From: Calothrix sp. NIES-2100
GTDB taxonomy: Bacteria > Cyanobacteriota > Cyanobacteriia > Cyanobacteriales > Nostocaceae
Assembly: GCF_002368195.1 (NCBI RefSeq)
Contig: NZ_AP018178.1
Location: forward strand, 5,670,145 to 5,734,144
DNA: 64,000 bases
Direction of reading: 5' to 3'
In this document: positions 1-9,261 of the stretch, one piece after another
How the letters are laid out: every line of letters begins with the position of its first letter
Numbering within the stretch: the first letter of the stretch is position 1
Translations under genes and position numbers: made by a program
The notes under the pieces: generated by a model
The model's input: only the letters and a program-made list of their open reading frames with translations
Databases searched by the model: none
Told to the model about the DNA's origin: nothing

Positions 1-1
1 T

Positions 2-379
2 AAGCTGATACTGCTGCGTCAGTATCGTTTTGCAATTCAAGGAAGAATCATCGAATTTCCCGCAGGTACTTTAGAACCCAATGAAGATCCCCTAGAAACA
101 GTACAGCGGGAAATTCAAGAAGAAACTGGTTATCGTGCCCAAAAATGGGATAAATTAGGAGAATTTTTTCTTGCTCCTGGTTATTCTGATGAAATCCTCT
201 ACGCTTTTCTGGCGAGAGATTTAGAAAAGTTAGAGACACCGCCAGCCAAAGAAGACGATGAAGATATTGAAATCCTCTATTACACGCCACAAGAACTAGA
301 GAAAGCCTTTCTAGACGGTGAACCAGTAGATGCGAAAACGATTTCTAGCTTTTTGTTGGCTCGTCCTTTCTTAGTTTAA
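2..379 (+). CDS. Nudix hydrolase, ADP-ribose pyrophosphatase-like (5' end outside window)
   Basis: The reading frame is open from the first codon of the window and stops at 377-379, so the start lies upstream. The translation carries a complete Nudix box, G-x5-E-x7-REIQEETGY, coded at about 74-142; it binds the divalent metal that cleaves nucleoside diphosphates linked to another group. The FPAGTLE stretch just before it is typical of the ADP-ribose/ADP-sugar pyrophosphatase branch. The next gene, an ADP-ribosylglycohydrolase, begins 7 bp downstream on the same strand, so co-transcription is likely and ADP-ribose or a related compound is the probable substrate. Family is certain; substrate is inferred. 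Confidence 0.88.
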   Translation, partial: KLILLRQYRFAIQGRIIEFPAGTLEPNEDPLETVQREIQEETGYRAQKWDKLGEFFLAPGYSDEILYAFLARDLEKLETPPAKEDDEDIEILYYTPQELEKAFLDGEPVDAKTISSFLLARPFLV

Positions 380-386
380 AGTCGAT

Positions 387-1232
387 ATGCTCATAGAATT
401 AGCAATTGGCGATGCCTACGGTGCAGGCTTTGAATACGCTGACGAAATGAGCGCTGACAATGATTTGAGTCGATACGTGAAACATCCCCGTCATCGACTC
501 ATTCCTGGTAGCTATACAGACGACACACAAATGAGTATTGCGATCGCAGAAGTAATTGTGTCACAAGCACCTTGGACACCACAAGTGTTAGCTGATAGTT
601 TTGTGAACTGCTTTAAACGCGATCGCCGAGAAGGTTATGCTGGTGGCTTCTACGATTTTCTCCTCAATATCTCAGATGGCAAAGAGTTTTTAGCTAAAAT
701 TCGCCCTGATAGTGATAAAAGTGGTGCTGCAATGCGTGCAGGGCCTATTGGCATTTTTTCCACACCACAAAAGGTAATCGAAGCCGCAACCATTCAAGCA
801 GCCATTACCCACAATACACCGGATGGCATTAACGCCGCCGTTGCAGCTGCGTTGATGAGCCATTATTTTATTTATCGACTAGGGACAAAGCGCAAATTAG
901 GACAGTTTCTCGAAGGTTATGTATCTGGAGAATGGTCTAAGCCCTGGGAAGGTAAAGTTAAGTCTAAAGGATGGATGAGCGTTAGAGCCGCAATTACCGC
1001 AGTAACCCGAAATCACAGCATGAGTGAACTTTTGCGAGACGGTATTGCGTTCACTGGAGATGTCGATACAGTAGCAACAATCGCCCTAGCCGCTGGTTCA
1101 TGCAGTGAAGAAATTATTCAAGACATCCCCATGCATCTCGTTAACGGTTTAGAGAATGGTGTCTACGGTAGAGATTATCTCATCGAATTAGATAAGCAAT
1201 TGATGAGTTTGGTAGACAACAAGACTAGCTAA
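387..1232 (+). CDS. ADP-ribosylglycohydrolase family protein
   Basis: 281 residues, normal for the DraG/ARH fold, which hydrolyses ADP-ribose bonds on proteins or small molecules using a dinuclear Mg centre. Metal-site motifs are visible: GDAYGAGFEY at residues 8-17, GSYTDDTQM at 41-49 and TGDVDT at 223-228. The ATG at 387 has no clear ribosome-binding site and follows the Nudix stop by 7 bp, so translation may be coupled. Together the two products could release ADP-ribose and split it to AMP and ribose phosphate. Whether it acts on proteins, DNA or a metabolite cannot be told from the sequence. Confidence 0.87.
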   Translation: MLIELAIGDAYGAGFEYADEMSADNDLSRYVKHPRHRLIPGSYTDDTQMSIAIAEVIVSQAPWTPQVLADSFVNCFKRDRREGYAGGFYDFLLNISDGKEFLAKIRPDSDKSGAAMRAGPIGIFSTPQKVIEAATIQAAITHNTPDGINAAVAAALMSHYFIYRLGTKRKLGQFLEGYVSGEWSKPWEGKVKSKGWMSVRAAITAVTRNHSMSELLRDGIAFTGDVDTVATIALAAGSCSEEIIQDIPMHLVNGLENGVYGRDYLIELDKQLMSLVDNKTS

Positions 1233-1336
1233 TATCCTTTCTTAATGAAGATGCGCCAAATGATTATCCTGGTTCGGTTAGCTTTGTATGTATAGCTGCA
1301 CCCTCTAGGGTATCACATTAATACCAAAGATTGGTA

Positions 1337-1359
1337 GGGTCACAACATTTTTGTGACCC
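1337..1359. terminator. Perfect 9-bp stem hairpin downstream of the ADP-ribosylglycohydrolase gene
   Basis: GGGTCACAA (1337-1345) and TTGTGACCC (1351-1359) form a perfect stem around a 5-base loop about 100 bp after the stop. There is no T run, so it is either a weak factor-dependent end or a short palindromic repeat. Confidence 0.35.
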
Positions 1360-1490
1360 ATTTGAATTGATATTAAATCGGATTTCTATATATCCGAAAA
1401 TATGACATATTTGTATCTAGACATTATTAAATCAGCATCTCTACCGATTTACCGTATTTTATAATAAAAACCTTGCTTTTCAAGATAGCT

Positions 1491-2300
1491 ATGAAAAAAT
1501 ATACAGTTTTTAATAGTGCTGGTAAATTTACTGCACTATTAGTATTGATAACTATATTTTTGACTCCATTTGTTATTGTTAACGCCGGGGAACGCGGTGT
1601 TTTAATGGAGTTTGGTAAAGTCCAAGATAGGATACTAGGCGAAGGTATTCACACAATAGTTCCTCTAGTCCATACGGTAAAAAAGCTCAGTGTCCGCGTC
1701 CAAAATCAGGAAATTTCCGCTGAAGCATCCTCTAAGGATTTACAAGATGTCTTCACTGATGTAGCGCTCAATTGGCATATTATTCCTGAGTCAGCAAATA
1801 CCATTTTTCAACAAATTGGCGACGAAAAAAACATTATTCAACGCATTATTAATCCAGCAGTTGAAGAAGTGTTAAAAGAAATCATGGCTAAGTATACTGC
1901 TGAAGAAATTATTACTAAGCGAGGAGAAGTTAAAAGTGATGTAGATAATGCATTAAGTACGCGGCTAGATAATTATCACATTGCTGTTGATGATATTTCT
2001 CTAGTTCATGTTCATTTTTCAGAACGATTCAAAGAAGCAGTAGAAGGAAAACAAGTTGCTGAACAAGAAGCAAAACGGGCAGAGTTTATAGCTATTAGAG
2101 CAGCCAAAGAAGCAGAAGCTAAAGTGAATTTAGCAAAAGGAGAGGCTGAAGTAAACAGGTTACTCCGAGATGGATTGACAACAGAAATACTGCAAAGACA
2201 AGCAATAGAAAAATGGAATGGGAAACTTCCATTAATTGTTGGTAAAGAAACGCCCAAATTTTGGAATTTGAGCGAACTTCTTCAAAGTGATGAAAATTAA
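1491..2300 (+). CDS. Prohibitin family protein (SPFH/Band 7)
   Basis: About 269 residues from the ATG at 1491; an in-frame TTG at 1473 would add six residues. An N-terminal membrane anchor (about residues 12-32) is followed by an SPFH domain starting with NAGERGVLMEFGKV. The C-terminal part is a charged Ala/Glu-rich coiled coil (AEQEAKRAEFIAIRAAKEAEAK) and the end is hydrophobic and aromatic. Prohibitins form membrane-bound rings that organise lipid domains and protect membrane proteins; cyanobacterial ones occur in thylakoid and plasma membranes. Neighbours do not refine the role. It is separated from the upstream gene by about 260 bp and probably has its own promoter. Confidence 0.85.
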   Translation: MKKYTVFNSAGKFTALLVLITIFLTPFVIVNAGERGVLMEFGKVQDRILGEGIHTIVPLVHTVKKLSVRVQNQEISAEASSKDLQDVFTDVALNWHIIPESANTIFQQIGDEKNIIQRIINPAVEEVLKEIMAKYTAEEIITKRGEVKSDVDNALSTRLDNYHIAVDDISLVHVHFSERFKEAVEGKQVAEQEAKRAEFIAIRAAKEAEAKVNLAKGEAEVNRLLRDGLTTEILQRQAIEKWNGKLPLIVGKETPKFWNLSELLQSDEN

Positions 2301-2327
2301 GATAGCTCTGTCTAGCTAGCCTGAGGG

Positions 2328-2789
2328 CTAACCATTAAAGAATAAAACAGGAGTATCGAGAATTTTCAACTGGATCAATACCATAATTACAAGGGTATAA
2401 ACAGTAGAAGAAACTAAACCTGTTAATAGCTCTTTTTTCAAATTACGCTCTTTGGCTTGATTTTGAAAAACATCCGCCGAGCCAAATTGCATTAACAGAA
2501 TTCCGATAATGTTAGATAGCCAGTAGCCGATAATCGAACAAGGTAGAAGTAATTGGGGGGATAGTAAACTACATATATACCCAAAAAAATAGGCGATTGG
2601 TAAATTAAATAACAAATCATTCCACCAACACAGTGGTGAAAGCAAATATCCCAGTACCAGGAAAAAGCCACCTCTCAGCTTTTTTAAAATACCTTTTTTT
2701 AACTCTTGGGGTACAGCAGGTTGTAATTGTTCCAACTGTGCTTTCCCTGCTGAACTCAACTCTTGACTAACTTCTTGGACGCTTTCCAT
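2328..2789 (-). CDS. Hypothetical membrane protein
   Basis: 153 residues with a soluble Gln/Glu-rich N-terminus (about 1-35) and three or four hydrophobic segments (about 40-62, 65-80, 82-103 and 128-147). It starts at an ATG and converges on the prohibitin-like gene with a 27-bp gap. I do not recognise a family or any catalytic residues. Confidence 0.6.
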   Translation of the reverse strand: MESVQEVSQELSSAGKAQLEQLQPAVPQELKKGILKKLRGGFFLVLGYLLSPLCWWNDLLFNLPIAYFFGYICSLLSPQLLLPCSIIGYWLSNIIGILLMQFGSADVFQNQAKERNLKKELLTGLVSSTVYTLVIMVLIQLKILDTPVLFFNG

Positions 2790-3409
2790 AAAAAATACAC
2801 ACTATTCCTATCAATCTAGTGTAGTTTAATCTAGAAAGCGAAAAAAAGTCTAGTACAGCAAGGATACTATTTGCAATTTTGGCTGTATTAAGTAAGAAGC
2901 AGGTATTTTTTTAGTATTGAAAATCACTCAATGATAATTTGCGAATATTACTAGTACTAAAAGTTACTAAATACATGTGAATTGCATAAGTACTTTTTTG
3001 CTCTCACCCCCAACCCCTCTCTTCCTAGATGAGGGAAATCAAAATTGTAATTTTTATTACGCCCTACTTTTTTTTAGGAGAGGTTAATCGAACTGAGGTT
3101 AAATTCATCCATGAACAAATTATATGATGTCCGCCTAATTACCCTTAATATGTCATTGCGAGCGGAACGAAGTGGAGCGTAGACGCGGAGCGGCTTCTCG
3201 TTCGCGTAGCGTCTCGTAGAGAAGAGTAGCAATCACTTGGACTCTGCGATTGCTTCACTTCGTACCCTTCGGGTTCTCCGAAGGAGTACGCAATGACGGG
3301 AATTTGAACGGACATGATATTACTGAATAAAGTAGCTTGAACCACATCTTAGGGTTAAGTAAAAAATTTTATAATCGCTATAATTAAAAATATGGATATT
3401 TAACACAGT
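2790..3409. other. Intergenic region with an inverted-repeat element
   Basis: No convincing gene. The main content is the dispersed repeat at 3151-3299. The rest is AT-rich and includes a short direct C-rich tract (about 3003-3025) of a kind common between cyanobacterial genes. Confidence 0.5.
3151..3299. repeat. Dispersed inverted-repeat element with GTCATTGCG ends
   Basis: The ends are inverted: TGTCATTGCGAG at 3151 and GTACGCAATGACGG at 3286-3299. The interior has the word GACGCGGAGCGGCTTCTCG, which recurs near 17422 and 22441. Related elements with the same ends lie at 27192-27241 and 44203-44357. Noncoding; short open frames inside are accidental. Confidence 0.65.
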
Positions 3410-3682
3410 ATGACTAACTTTCCTTCAAATAACTTCTTTTTCATAGCAGGAATTGTTTTTCTCTTGATTGCTGTTTTAGGGCAAACTAAACTGGGTTTTG
3501 CGGAAATTAATCCTGGTTGTTTTGGCAGAACCTTAGCTTTATTGATTGGGTTGCTAAGTTTAGCATTTGCTGCGTTATCAGGAACTAGTTCTCTGGAAAC
3601 ATTAGATTTATTAAGAACCTATCTAACCAATCTAATTCAGCAAAGTATGGGATTTATTAATGATTTTCTATCTGGCTCTTAA
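3410..3682 (+). CDS. Small hypothetical membrane protein
   Basis: 90 residues with two predicted membrane spans (about 10-28 and 42-60) and a short amphipathic C-terminus. It starts at ATG 3410. The base composition is like the neighbours. No family is recognised and the flanking genes give no clue to function. Confidence 0.5.
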   Translation: MTNFPSNNFFFIAGIVFLLIAVLGQTKLGFAEINPGCFGRTLALLIGLLSLAFAALSGTSSLETLDLLRTYLTNLIQQSMGFINDFLSGS

Positions 3683-4114
3683 GGGAGTTGTACAATTTTA
3701 TTTGGGTAATCTGTTTGCCAGTTTTTCTATTAAGGTACTTCATCCAACTAAAACAGGCTAATTTTAGAACTAGCCTTTTCAAGGTGGATAAAAATTTTGG
3801 TCAAAAAATCCCTTTTTCATCTCTTAACTCTGTGTACTCTGTGACTCTGTGGTTAAATAAAATATTTTTGAACCGCAGATGGCGCAGAGGACGCAGAGAG
3901 TAAAGCAAAGATTTTATGAGTAACCTTGAAAGAGGTAATTTTAGGAATTAAGTATTGACATAAATCCTAAATATAGATGTTGATAAAAATCAAATCTTTT
4001 GTAGGGGTTTAGCATTGCTAAACCCAAATAGCGGTGGTTTATTTACTATCAAACTATGTGGCAAGCATCAGATATGAATCCTGTACATGACTGCTAATTG
4101 GCACAATAACAATA
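3683..4114. other. Intergenic region with an ACCGCAGA-type repeat
   Basis: Contains a copy of an interspersed repeat (about 3830-3903) built from CTCTGTG and GCGCAGAGGACGCAGAGAG, also present near 53040-53100 and 56171-56215. An open frame at 3688-3903 runs into this repeat and is not considered a gene. Confidence 0.5.
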
Positions 4115-4648
4115 TTAGTAATAGGCTCCCACAAGGCTATAAGTTAAACTTGCTAATACTAACAAAGTGACAATAACGTAGATAAACTCTCGTCGCCATA
4201 TAAAAATCAATAAAGAAATTATTACCCGCAAAACAGGCGTAGCAATTAATAACAGCAGTCCCAGTTGAATAATTCCCCGCCGACTACCTGACAAAACTGC
4301 ATTGATTACACCTACGGGTGAGCGAAACTCTGATGGTTCTCCTTGAAAAAAATTATAGGTAACAGGCTCAGAACCGTGGCGGATTAAGTATAGTATTCCA
4401 CCTATTAATACGACAGTACTAGCAAGCAAAACTCCATATTTTAGGAGGTTGCTAAGTAAAGTTTCTAGTTGTTTCTCACTTAATGTTTTTATTAAATTCT
4501 TTTTGTCCTCAATCTCACAACTATTAGGCAAAGATAGGACTGTGCTAGCTTGTGCTTCTAAGTCTTTTGGTTTTAAAGCTATCGCTACTACTTCATTATC
4601 AGACTGTGTTGATGAGAGTAAGTGAAAATCCCCATCAAATTTATACAT
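4115..4648 (-). CDS. DUF1634 domain-containing membrane protein
   Basis: 177 residues: a soluble N-terminal part of about 65 residues, then three membrane spans (about 75-93, 121-141, 150-170) with the DUF1634 motif region LIRHGSEPVTYNFF between the first two. DUF1634 proteins are habitual partners of TauE/SafE permeases, and here the start codon follows the permease stop by one base. A strong ribosome-binding site, AGGAGG, lies inside the last codons of the permease, so the two are translationally coupled. Probable accessory subunit of that transporter. Confidence 0.82.
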   Translation of the reverse strand: MYKFDGDFHLLSSTQSDNEVVAIALKPKDLEAQASTVLSLPNSCEIEDKKNLIKTLSEKQLETLLSNLLKYGVLLASTVVLIGGILYLIRHGSEPVTYNFFQGEPSEFRSPVGVINAVLSGSRRGIIQLGLLLLIATPVLRVIISLLIFIWRREFIYVIVTLLVLASLTYSLVGAYY

Positions 4649-4649
4649 T

Positions 4650-5486
4650 TTACAGTCCTCCTATAACATTGTTGTAGACCATCTTCAAAGCCATTACTAC
4701 CAGCACAAGACTAAAAATTATTCTCAAAGTTTGCGTTTTAGTGCCTACAAGGACTCTAGCACCTAAAAAAGCACCAGGTAATACTCCCAACATTACCGGC
4801 ATTGATAATCCTGGATCGATGTAACCTCTTGCTAAGTAAACTCCTGCTGATGCGGCGGCTGTAACGCCAATCATAAAATTACTAGTAGTAGTGGAAACTT
4901 TGAAAGGTAAACGCATGGCTTGATCCATAGCTAATACCTTAAATCCTCCCGAACCAATACCAAGTAAACCAGAAAGCACCCCTGCTACTAACATGACGCT
5001 AAATCCTGCGGGAACAGAATAAACTTGATAAGACATCATTCCCTCAGCAGTGGGATAAGTACCATTGAGTTGGAGATAGTTTGCTAGGGGATCAGCTGGT
5101 TCATCTTGAATATGTTCGACTCTGGGTCGTTGAGAAAGGTATGCTGAATAAATGAGGACGATCGCTAATACGATAGTCAAGAATTTAACGGAAACAAAAG
5201 TGGCAAGTAAAGCGCCAAATATAGCTCCTATAGTTGTAGCTACTTCTAAAAACATTCCCAACCGTAAATTGGTGTAGCCTTTTTTGATATAGGTAGACGC
5301 AGCACCCAAGGAAGTTGCAATTACAGATACTAGGGAAGCCCCAACAGCGTATCGGATATCAACACCAAACACTGAAGTTAATAGGGGAACTATTACCACT
5401 CCGCCACCCAAACCAGTTAATGCGCCTAAGAAGCCAGCGGTAAATGCACCAATCCAAACTAATAAAGAAAATTCCAGGATATTCAA
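4650..5486 (-). CDS. Sulfite exporter TauE/SafE family protein
   Basis: 278 residues with the two-fold repeat of the TSUP family: glycine-rich segments FLGALTGLGGGVVIVPLL near the N-terminus and GLLGIGSGGFKVLAM in the middle, and about eight membrane spans. The start is TTG: an in-frame TGA sits just upstream, the nearby ATG at 5493 is out of frame, and AAGAGG is well spaced for the TTG. TSUP proteins move sulfite, sulfonates or related organic anions through the plasma membrane. The coupled DUF1634 gene and the cysteine genes nearby favour a sulfur compound as substrate. Confidence 0.88.
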   Translation of the reverse strand: MNILEFSLLVWIGAFTAGFLGALTGLGGGVVIVPLLTSVFGVDIRYAVGASLVSVIATSLGAASTYIKKGYTNLRLGMFLEVATTIGAIFGALLATFVSVKFLTIVLAIVLIYSAYLSQRPRVEHIQDEPADPLANYLQLNGTYPTAEGMMSYQVYSVPAGFSVMLVAGVLSGLLGIGSGGFKVLAMDQAMRLPFKVSTTTSNFMIGVTAAASAGVYLARGYIDPGLSMPVMLGVLPGAFLGARVLVGTKTQTLRIIFSLVLVVMALKMVYNNVIGGL

Positions 5487-5809
5487 ATTTCATACCTCTT
5501 GCTGGGATATATCAATGTACGATGAGATTTTTTTATAGTTGAAATCTACGTTTTATGTGAATTAAGTCGGGAAACCCGTGTCATTTCGTAAATATTACCA
5601 AAACAAGGATTTTGGGCGAATCTAAAAACCTTGATGAGGATCAGAGACGTTTTCAATTCACATCAGGCGTAATTTCAGAATCTGGTTAATATAGATGATA
5701 ATTTAACTATGGGTTTCTGGCAGGCTGATGAAAGCTAAATATAATGCTGAGATGACATTTTATTTTTTTGATACTTCCAGCGCCAGCCGATGAATTTTGT
5801 TTGCTCGCT
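5487..5809. other. Intergenic region, no gene seen
   Basis: 323 bp between two minus-strand transport genes. It should hold the promoter of the TauE/SafE-DUF1634 pair. I see no strong hairpin with a T run and no coding frame. Confidence 0.4.
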
Positions 5810-6451
5810 TTACAAAGCCAGTATATTCACGAGATTTAAAGACCCACTGTCTAACAAAATAAAAGCCCCTAAGCCCATCAAAACAAAAGGCATAATATGA
5901 TTACCATAGCTGGCTAGAAGATCTGCGATCGCTCTGTTGTGAGTTAATTTATACGCTGCATAGCACAAGCATCCCACTAGCATAAAGAATACTGTTAAAA
6001 TTACCAGCAAGCTCTCAGGGCTACTACTGGCAAATAAAGGAACATAGATGCTGATGTTGTCAGTACCATTGGCAAATGTCACCGCAGCTACACTGTAAGT
6101 TTGGATATTCAGAAATTTGGTTAAAAGCGAGTGATGAGACTGGGTGATTTCTGTCCCTTCTACTTCCGAATTCTCTTCTTCCTGTTTGAGTAAAGAACGG
6201 ATTCCTATAACTATTGGCACTATACCAAATAGACCAATCCAAGGACGTGGGATCATCAAACCGCCAAAGAAACCGGGAAGACTGGCGACGATTAGTGCTG
6301 TAAAACCTAGATACTGCCCAGCAATAATATGCCAACGACGGAACTTAGCATTTACTTGTGAGAAAAACAGTGTTAGCAGCAGCATATCATCAATGTTGGT
6401 AGCGCTGAAAGCTGCGATTCCGGTGTTAATTGCAGTGACTAAAACGCTCAT
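5810..6451 (-). CDS. CadD-like cadmium resistance transporter family protein (paralog 1 of 3)
   Basis: 213 residues with about six membrane spans. It has the family signature AFSATNIDDMLLL near the N-terminus, GQYLGF, SLPGFFGGL, the central FANGTDNISIYVPLF, and a final PFVLMGLGAFILLDSG span. This LysE-type family includes the staphylococcal cadmium transporter CadD. Two further paralogs lie at 11784-12476 and 12538-13239. Substrate in cyanobacteria is not established; cadmium or a sulfur-containing compound would fit the setting. Confidence 0.82.
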   Translation of the reverse strand: MSVLVTAINTGIAAFSATNIDDMLLLTLFFSQVNAKFRRWHIIAGQYLGFTALIVASLPGFFGGLMIPRPWIGLFGIVPIVIGIRSLLKQEEENSEVEGTEITQSHHSLLTKFLNIQTYSVAAVTFANGTDNISIYVPLFASSSPESLLVILTVFFMLVGCLCYAAYKLTHNRAIADLLASYGNHIMPFVLMGLGAFILLDSGSLNLVNILAL

Positions 6452-6504
6452 ATCAATTTTATATTTTAGATTTTGGATTCAGAATTCGGGAACAGAGACA
6501 ACAA

Positions 6505-7959
6505 TTAAGGTATTTTTCTATCGTTGAATCTGGCGTGAATTTTTTCCACTTCTTGGCGCATACCTACAATCAGGTTGGGAGAACGCAGCCTTTTAATGTT
6601 GAACCATCCACAAGTAACAACTAGGTAAAGCAAGAATAGGTAGGGAAACACATCATAAGGAGCTTCCGGGACTGGGAACAGTGTACTACCTGGAATTCCG
6701 ATACTTCCCAAAACTGGAATCATCATAAATCCTACTGCCAAAACTGAAAAGACTATATCTCGCAGGTGCAGTTGTCGAATGTGGTACAAGTAAACTGGGG
6801 CAGCAATGGAAATCAGGATGTACACTGTTAAAAATCCATAGCTACAGATTGCGCCCAAATAACCCATGCTCTCAAACAATTTGATCTGAAATAGAGACAT
6901 GACAGCAGGTACAAGAAATGTCAGCAAAGAACACATTGTGACTGCAACATGGGGTGTTTTGTTGGATGAATGGGCTGTACCTAGAGAGGAATGAAACAAA
7001 CCATGACGCGCCATCAAAAAGAATATTCTAGCTGCTGGATTGATACTGCCAAGGATGCAAGCAAAGAAGCTAAGTAAAGCACCCAACGCAACTAATTCTC
7101 CTAAAAAACCCACTCCAACTTGTTGTGATAAAAATCCTAGTGGTTCTTCGGTTTTGGTAATTGCAATTCCTGTACCGCTAAACCCCAGCACCTCTATATA
7201 GGTAGTTGCAATATAGAAAAGACCTGCAAGTATGACACTACCTTTTACAGCTTTAGGAATAGTCTTCAAGGGGTTTTTTGCTTCATCACCCAAGGATGTT
7301 GCACTTTCAAAGCCAGAAAAAGCAAACATCACTAAAACTAATCCTGTCGCCACGCTACCTGGAGTTGTACCAGATAAAGTCAATTGGGACATATCCAGCG
7401 CAAAACCTTTGTGTGCCCAAATGATTATGCACAAGATAGCAATCAATAAAATAGATACTCCCTCCATCAATAGCATCGCTACTGCGGAAATTTGGATATC
7501 TTTATAAGCTGCGTACCAGGAAATTCCCGCACCAATTGCTAACAGCGTAATACTAGAGGGATGGATACCTAAATGACTGATCAACAGCCCGCTAAAGTTG
7601 GCAAAACCGCAGAGTACTGACATCCCAGTCAGTAAATAAGCTAAGACCAAACTCCAGCCGCAAACCACGCCAGCCATTGGGCCTAACCCTTTGGTGATGT
7701 AGGAATAAAGTGAACCAGGAGAGGCAGAACGGCTAGCAAATTGATTGATATTAATGCTGACAAATAATAACCCGATGAGTCCAATTAAAAAGCTTAACCA
7801 AGTTCCGTTCCCTGAAAGCGCAACTATTAAGCCAATGTTAGATGCTGGTATTGTTGTGGGTGCAATTACAGCAAAAGATTGCGCTAAAACTTCTGAGAAG
7901 GAAAGACAATCTGGCTTTAAGCCATGAACACTATGATGCGATGAAATTTCCTTTTTCAT
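6505..7959 (-). CDS. APC family permease
   Basis: 484 residues with about 12 membrane spans. Typical amino acid-polyamine-organocation motifs occur: the first helix FAVIAPTTIPASNIG, SPGSLYSYITKGLGP in the third span region, and FAFSGFESATSLGDEAKNP in the sixth helix region. It imports or exchanges an amino acid or amine across the plasma membrane. It is the first gene after a 650-bp divergent gap holding the palindrome at 8015-8037, and it lies 53 bp upstream of the CadD-like gene on the same strand, so the two may be co-transcribed. Substrate unknown. Confidence 0.85.
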   Translation of the reverse strand: MKKEISSHHSVHGLKPDCLSFSEVLAQSFAVIAPTTIPASNIGLIVALSGNGTWLSFLIGLIGLLFVSININQFASRSASPGSLYSYITKGLGPMAGVVCGWSLVLAYLLTGMSVLCGFANFSGLLISHLGIHPSSITLLAIGAGISWYAAYKDIQISAVAMLLMEGVSILLIAILCIIIWAHKGFALDMSQLTLSGTTPGSVATGLVLVMFAFSGFESATSLGDEAKNPLKTIPKAVKGSVILAGLFYIATTYIEVLGFSGTGIAITKTEEPLGFLSQQVGVGFLGELVALGALLSFFACILGSINPAARIFFLMARHGLFHSSLGTAHSSNKTPHVAVTMCSLLTFLVPAVMSLFQIKLFESMGYLGAICSYGFLTVYILISIAAPVYLYHIRQLHLRDIVFSVLAVGFMMIPVLGSIGIPGSTLFPVPEAPYDVFPYLFLLYLVVTCGWFNIKRLRSPNLIVGMRQEVEKIHARFNDRKIP

Positions 7960-8607
7960 TTTGCTGCTTTTGCGAGGGAATAGTACATATATCGGGTGGA
8001 TTATGGGTGTTTTTGATATTGCATATATCGCAATATCCCTATCTACCTAACCCCAAACTTTGAGCATAGATTTCGATATATATTTCAATTCGACAACTCT
8101 ATTATCGGTCGTAATTCTGGCGATAGAGGACATCCTACCCCATGTATTTTCTACAATCAAGTGTTAGTAAAAAATAATTTTTAAACTTTACTTAAAGTTT
8201 GATTATTTACGATAACCTTATCGGGATTGCGTAAATAAAATTTTAAGAAATATATGATTAATTGATACATTGAATAACAAGATAAAAGTAATACCCTATA
8301 AGTCCATCGCCTTTGGGGTAAATTAATTCGATTAAACAATGGGATCAACTAAATGTGGGGTTTAAGCTCAAAACCAGTCCTATAGCTACTTCATAGCTAC
8401 TTAAATAGCAAAAGTATAAAAATCAATTAATAGCCTAATGTTGCCAAGTTGGAGTTGAAATGGTAGGTTAAAATTAATCGTTCTTCTGAAAAAAACCGAG
8501 GTACTGTAAAAAACTTTTCAGAAGCCTAAAATTGTTTTTTTGTTACCAAAGTGACAATTTATCTAAATAGAAATCAACTGAAATTTGTAAAAAGTAGGAC
8601 ATATAAG
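7960..8607. other. Divergent intergenic region with two inverted repeats
   Basis: Between the APC permease and a secreted protein. Besides the palindrome at 8015-8037, there is CTTCTGAAAA (8483-8492) opposed by TTTTCAGAAG (8515-8524), about 80 bp upstream of the secreted-protein start; it could be a leader hairpin. No coding frame is convincing. Confidence 0.45.
8015..8037. promoter_or_regulatory. Candidate operator: 8-bp inverted repeat GATATTGC-N7-GCAATATC
   Basis: Perfect arms GATATTGC (8015-8022) and GCAATATC (8030-8037) around ATATATC. It sits 56-78 bp upstream of the permease start. Two-fold symmetry with a one-turn spacing is what a dimeric repressor would need. No regulator is identified. 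Confidence 0.45.
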
Positions 8608-9261
8608 ATGAAAACCTGCAAATACATTTTGATGCTAGTGCTATTACTAGTAAATTTCGCCTTTGCTCAACCGTCATTTGCCGATCGCCCGAAATTTACG
8701 AAAAATCCTGATTATGTAGCCATAACGCAAGAGATTAAGAAGCTGCAAGCTGCGAAAGACAAACAGGCTCAATTAGAGGGTTATACACCAGAGCAAATCG
8801 ACCAAGAAATTAATGAGTTAGAGTTGCAGAAATATGCTTTCGAGTCGGGAATTAATTGGGGACAATGTACCAATGAAACAGGTAAAACTATAGGTGTATA
8901 CGGGCCAGAACAAAATCTTGATGATGATGACTACTCCACTGGAGCTGCACTATATTTTTTAGCTAATGGTCAAACAACACAAGACAATTGGAATTGTAAG
9001 GGGATTTATCTCCCAAGTGATGTGACAGCGGCTGCTTTGACTTTAGATGGAAAAACTCAGGAAGTAGCTGGTGGTGTTGCGATCGCGGTTCCAATCGGAA
9101 CTAACTTAGTCTTGAAGGCTAATCCAGATACTGGAACACTGGAATTCAATCAGGTTGGGACTAAGATTCTCAAATCTGGTGATGTGGACTGGTTTATTCC
9201 CAATGTGTCCCAGGCTATTGTAGATGCACGAGTAACCAACGCCCCTACTAACAAGGCGTAG
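8608..9261 (+). CDS. Secreted hypothetical protein
   Basis: 217 residues from ATG 8608 (an in-frame GTG at 8551 would add 19 residues and bury the signal peptide). The N-terminus MKTCKYILMLVLLLVNFAFA is a signal peptide, probably cut after AFA or SFA. A short Lys/Gln/Glu-rich helical stretch (about 30-75) is followed by a beta-rich domain with two cysteines in NWGQCTNETG and NWNCKGIY that could form a disulfide. No family is recognised. Probably periplasmic. Confidence 0.6.
   Translation: MKTCKYILMLVLLLVNFAFAQPSFADRPKFTKNPDYVAITQEIKKLQAAKDKQAQLEGYTPEQIDQEINELELQKYAFESGINWGQCTNETGKTIGVYGPEQNLDDDDYSTGAALYFLANGQTTQDNWNCKGIYLPSDVTAAALTLDGKTQEVAGGVAIAVPIGTNLVLKANPDTGTLEFNQVGTKILKSGDVDWFIPNVSQAIVDARVTNAPTNKA

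Noticed and set aside
3688..3903. 71-codon frame after the small membrane protein
   Set aside because: Runs into an interspersed repeat; TTG start with no convincing ribosome-binding site.
6060..6527. Overlapping frames in the CadD-like gene (both strands)
   Set aside because: Shadow frames of a clear transporter gene.
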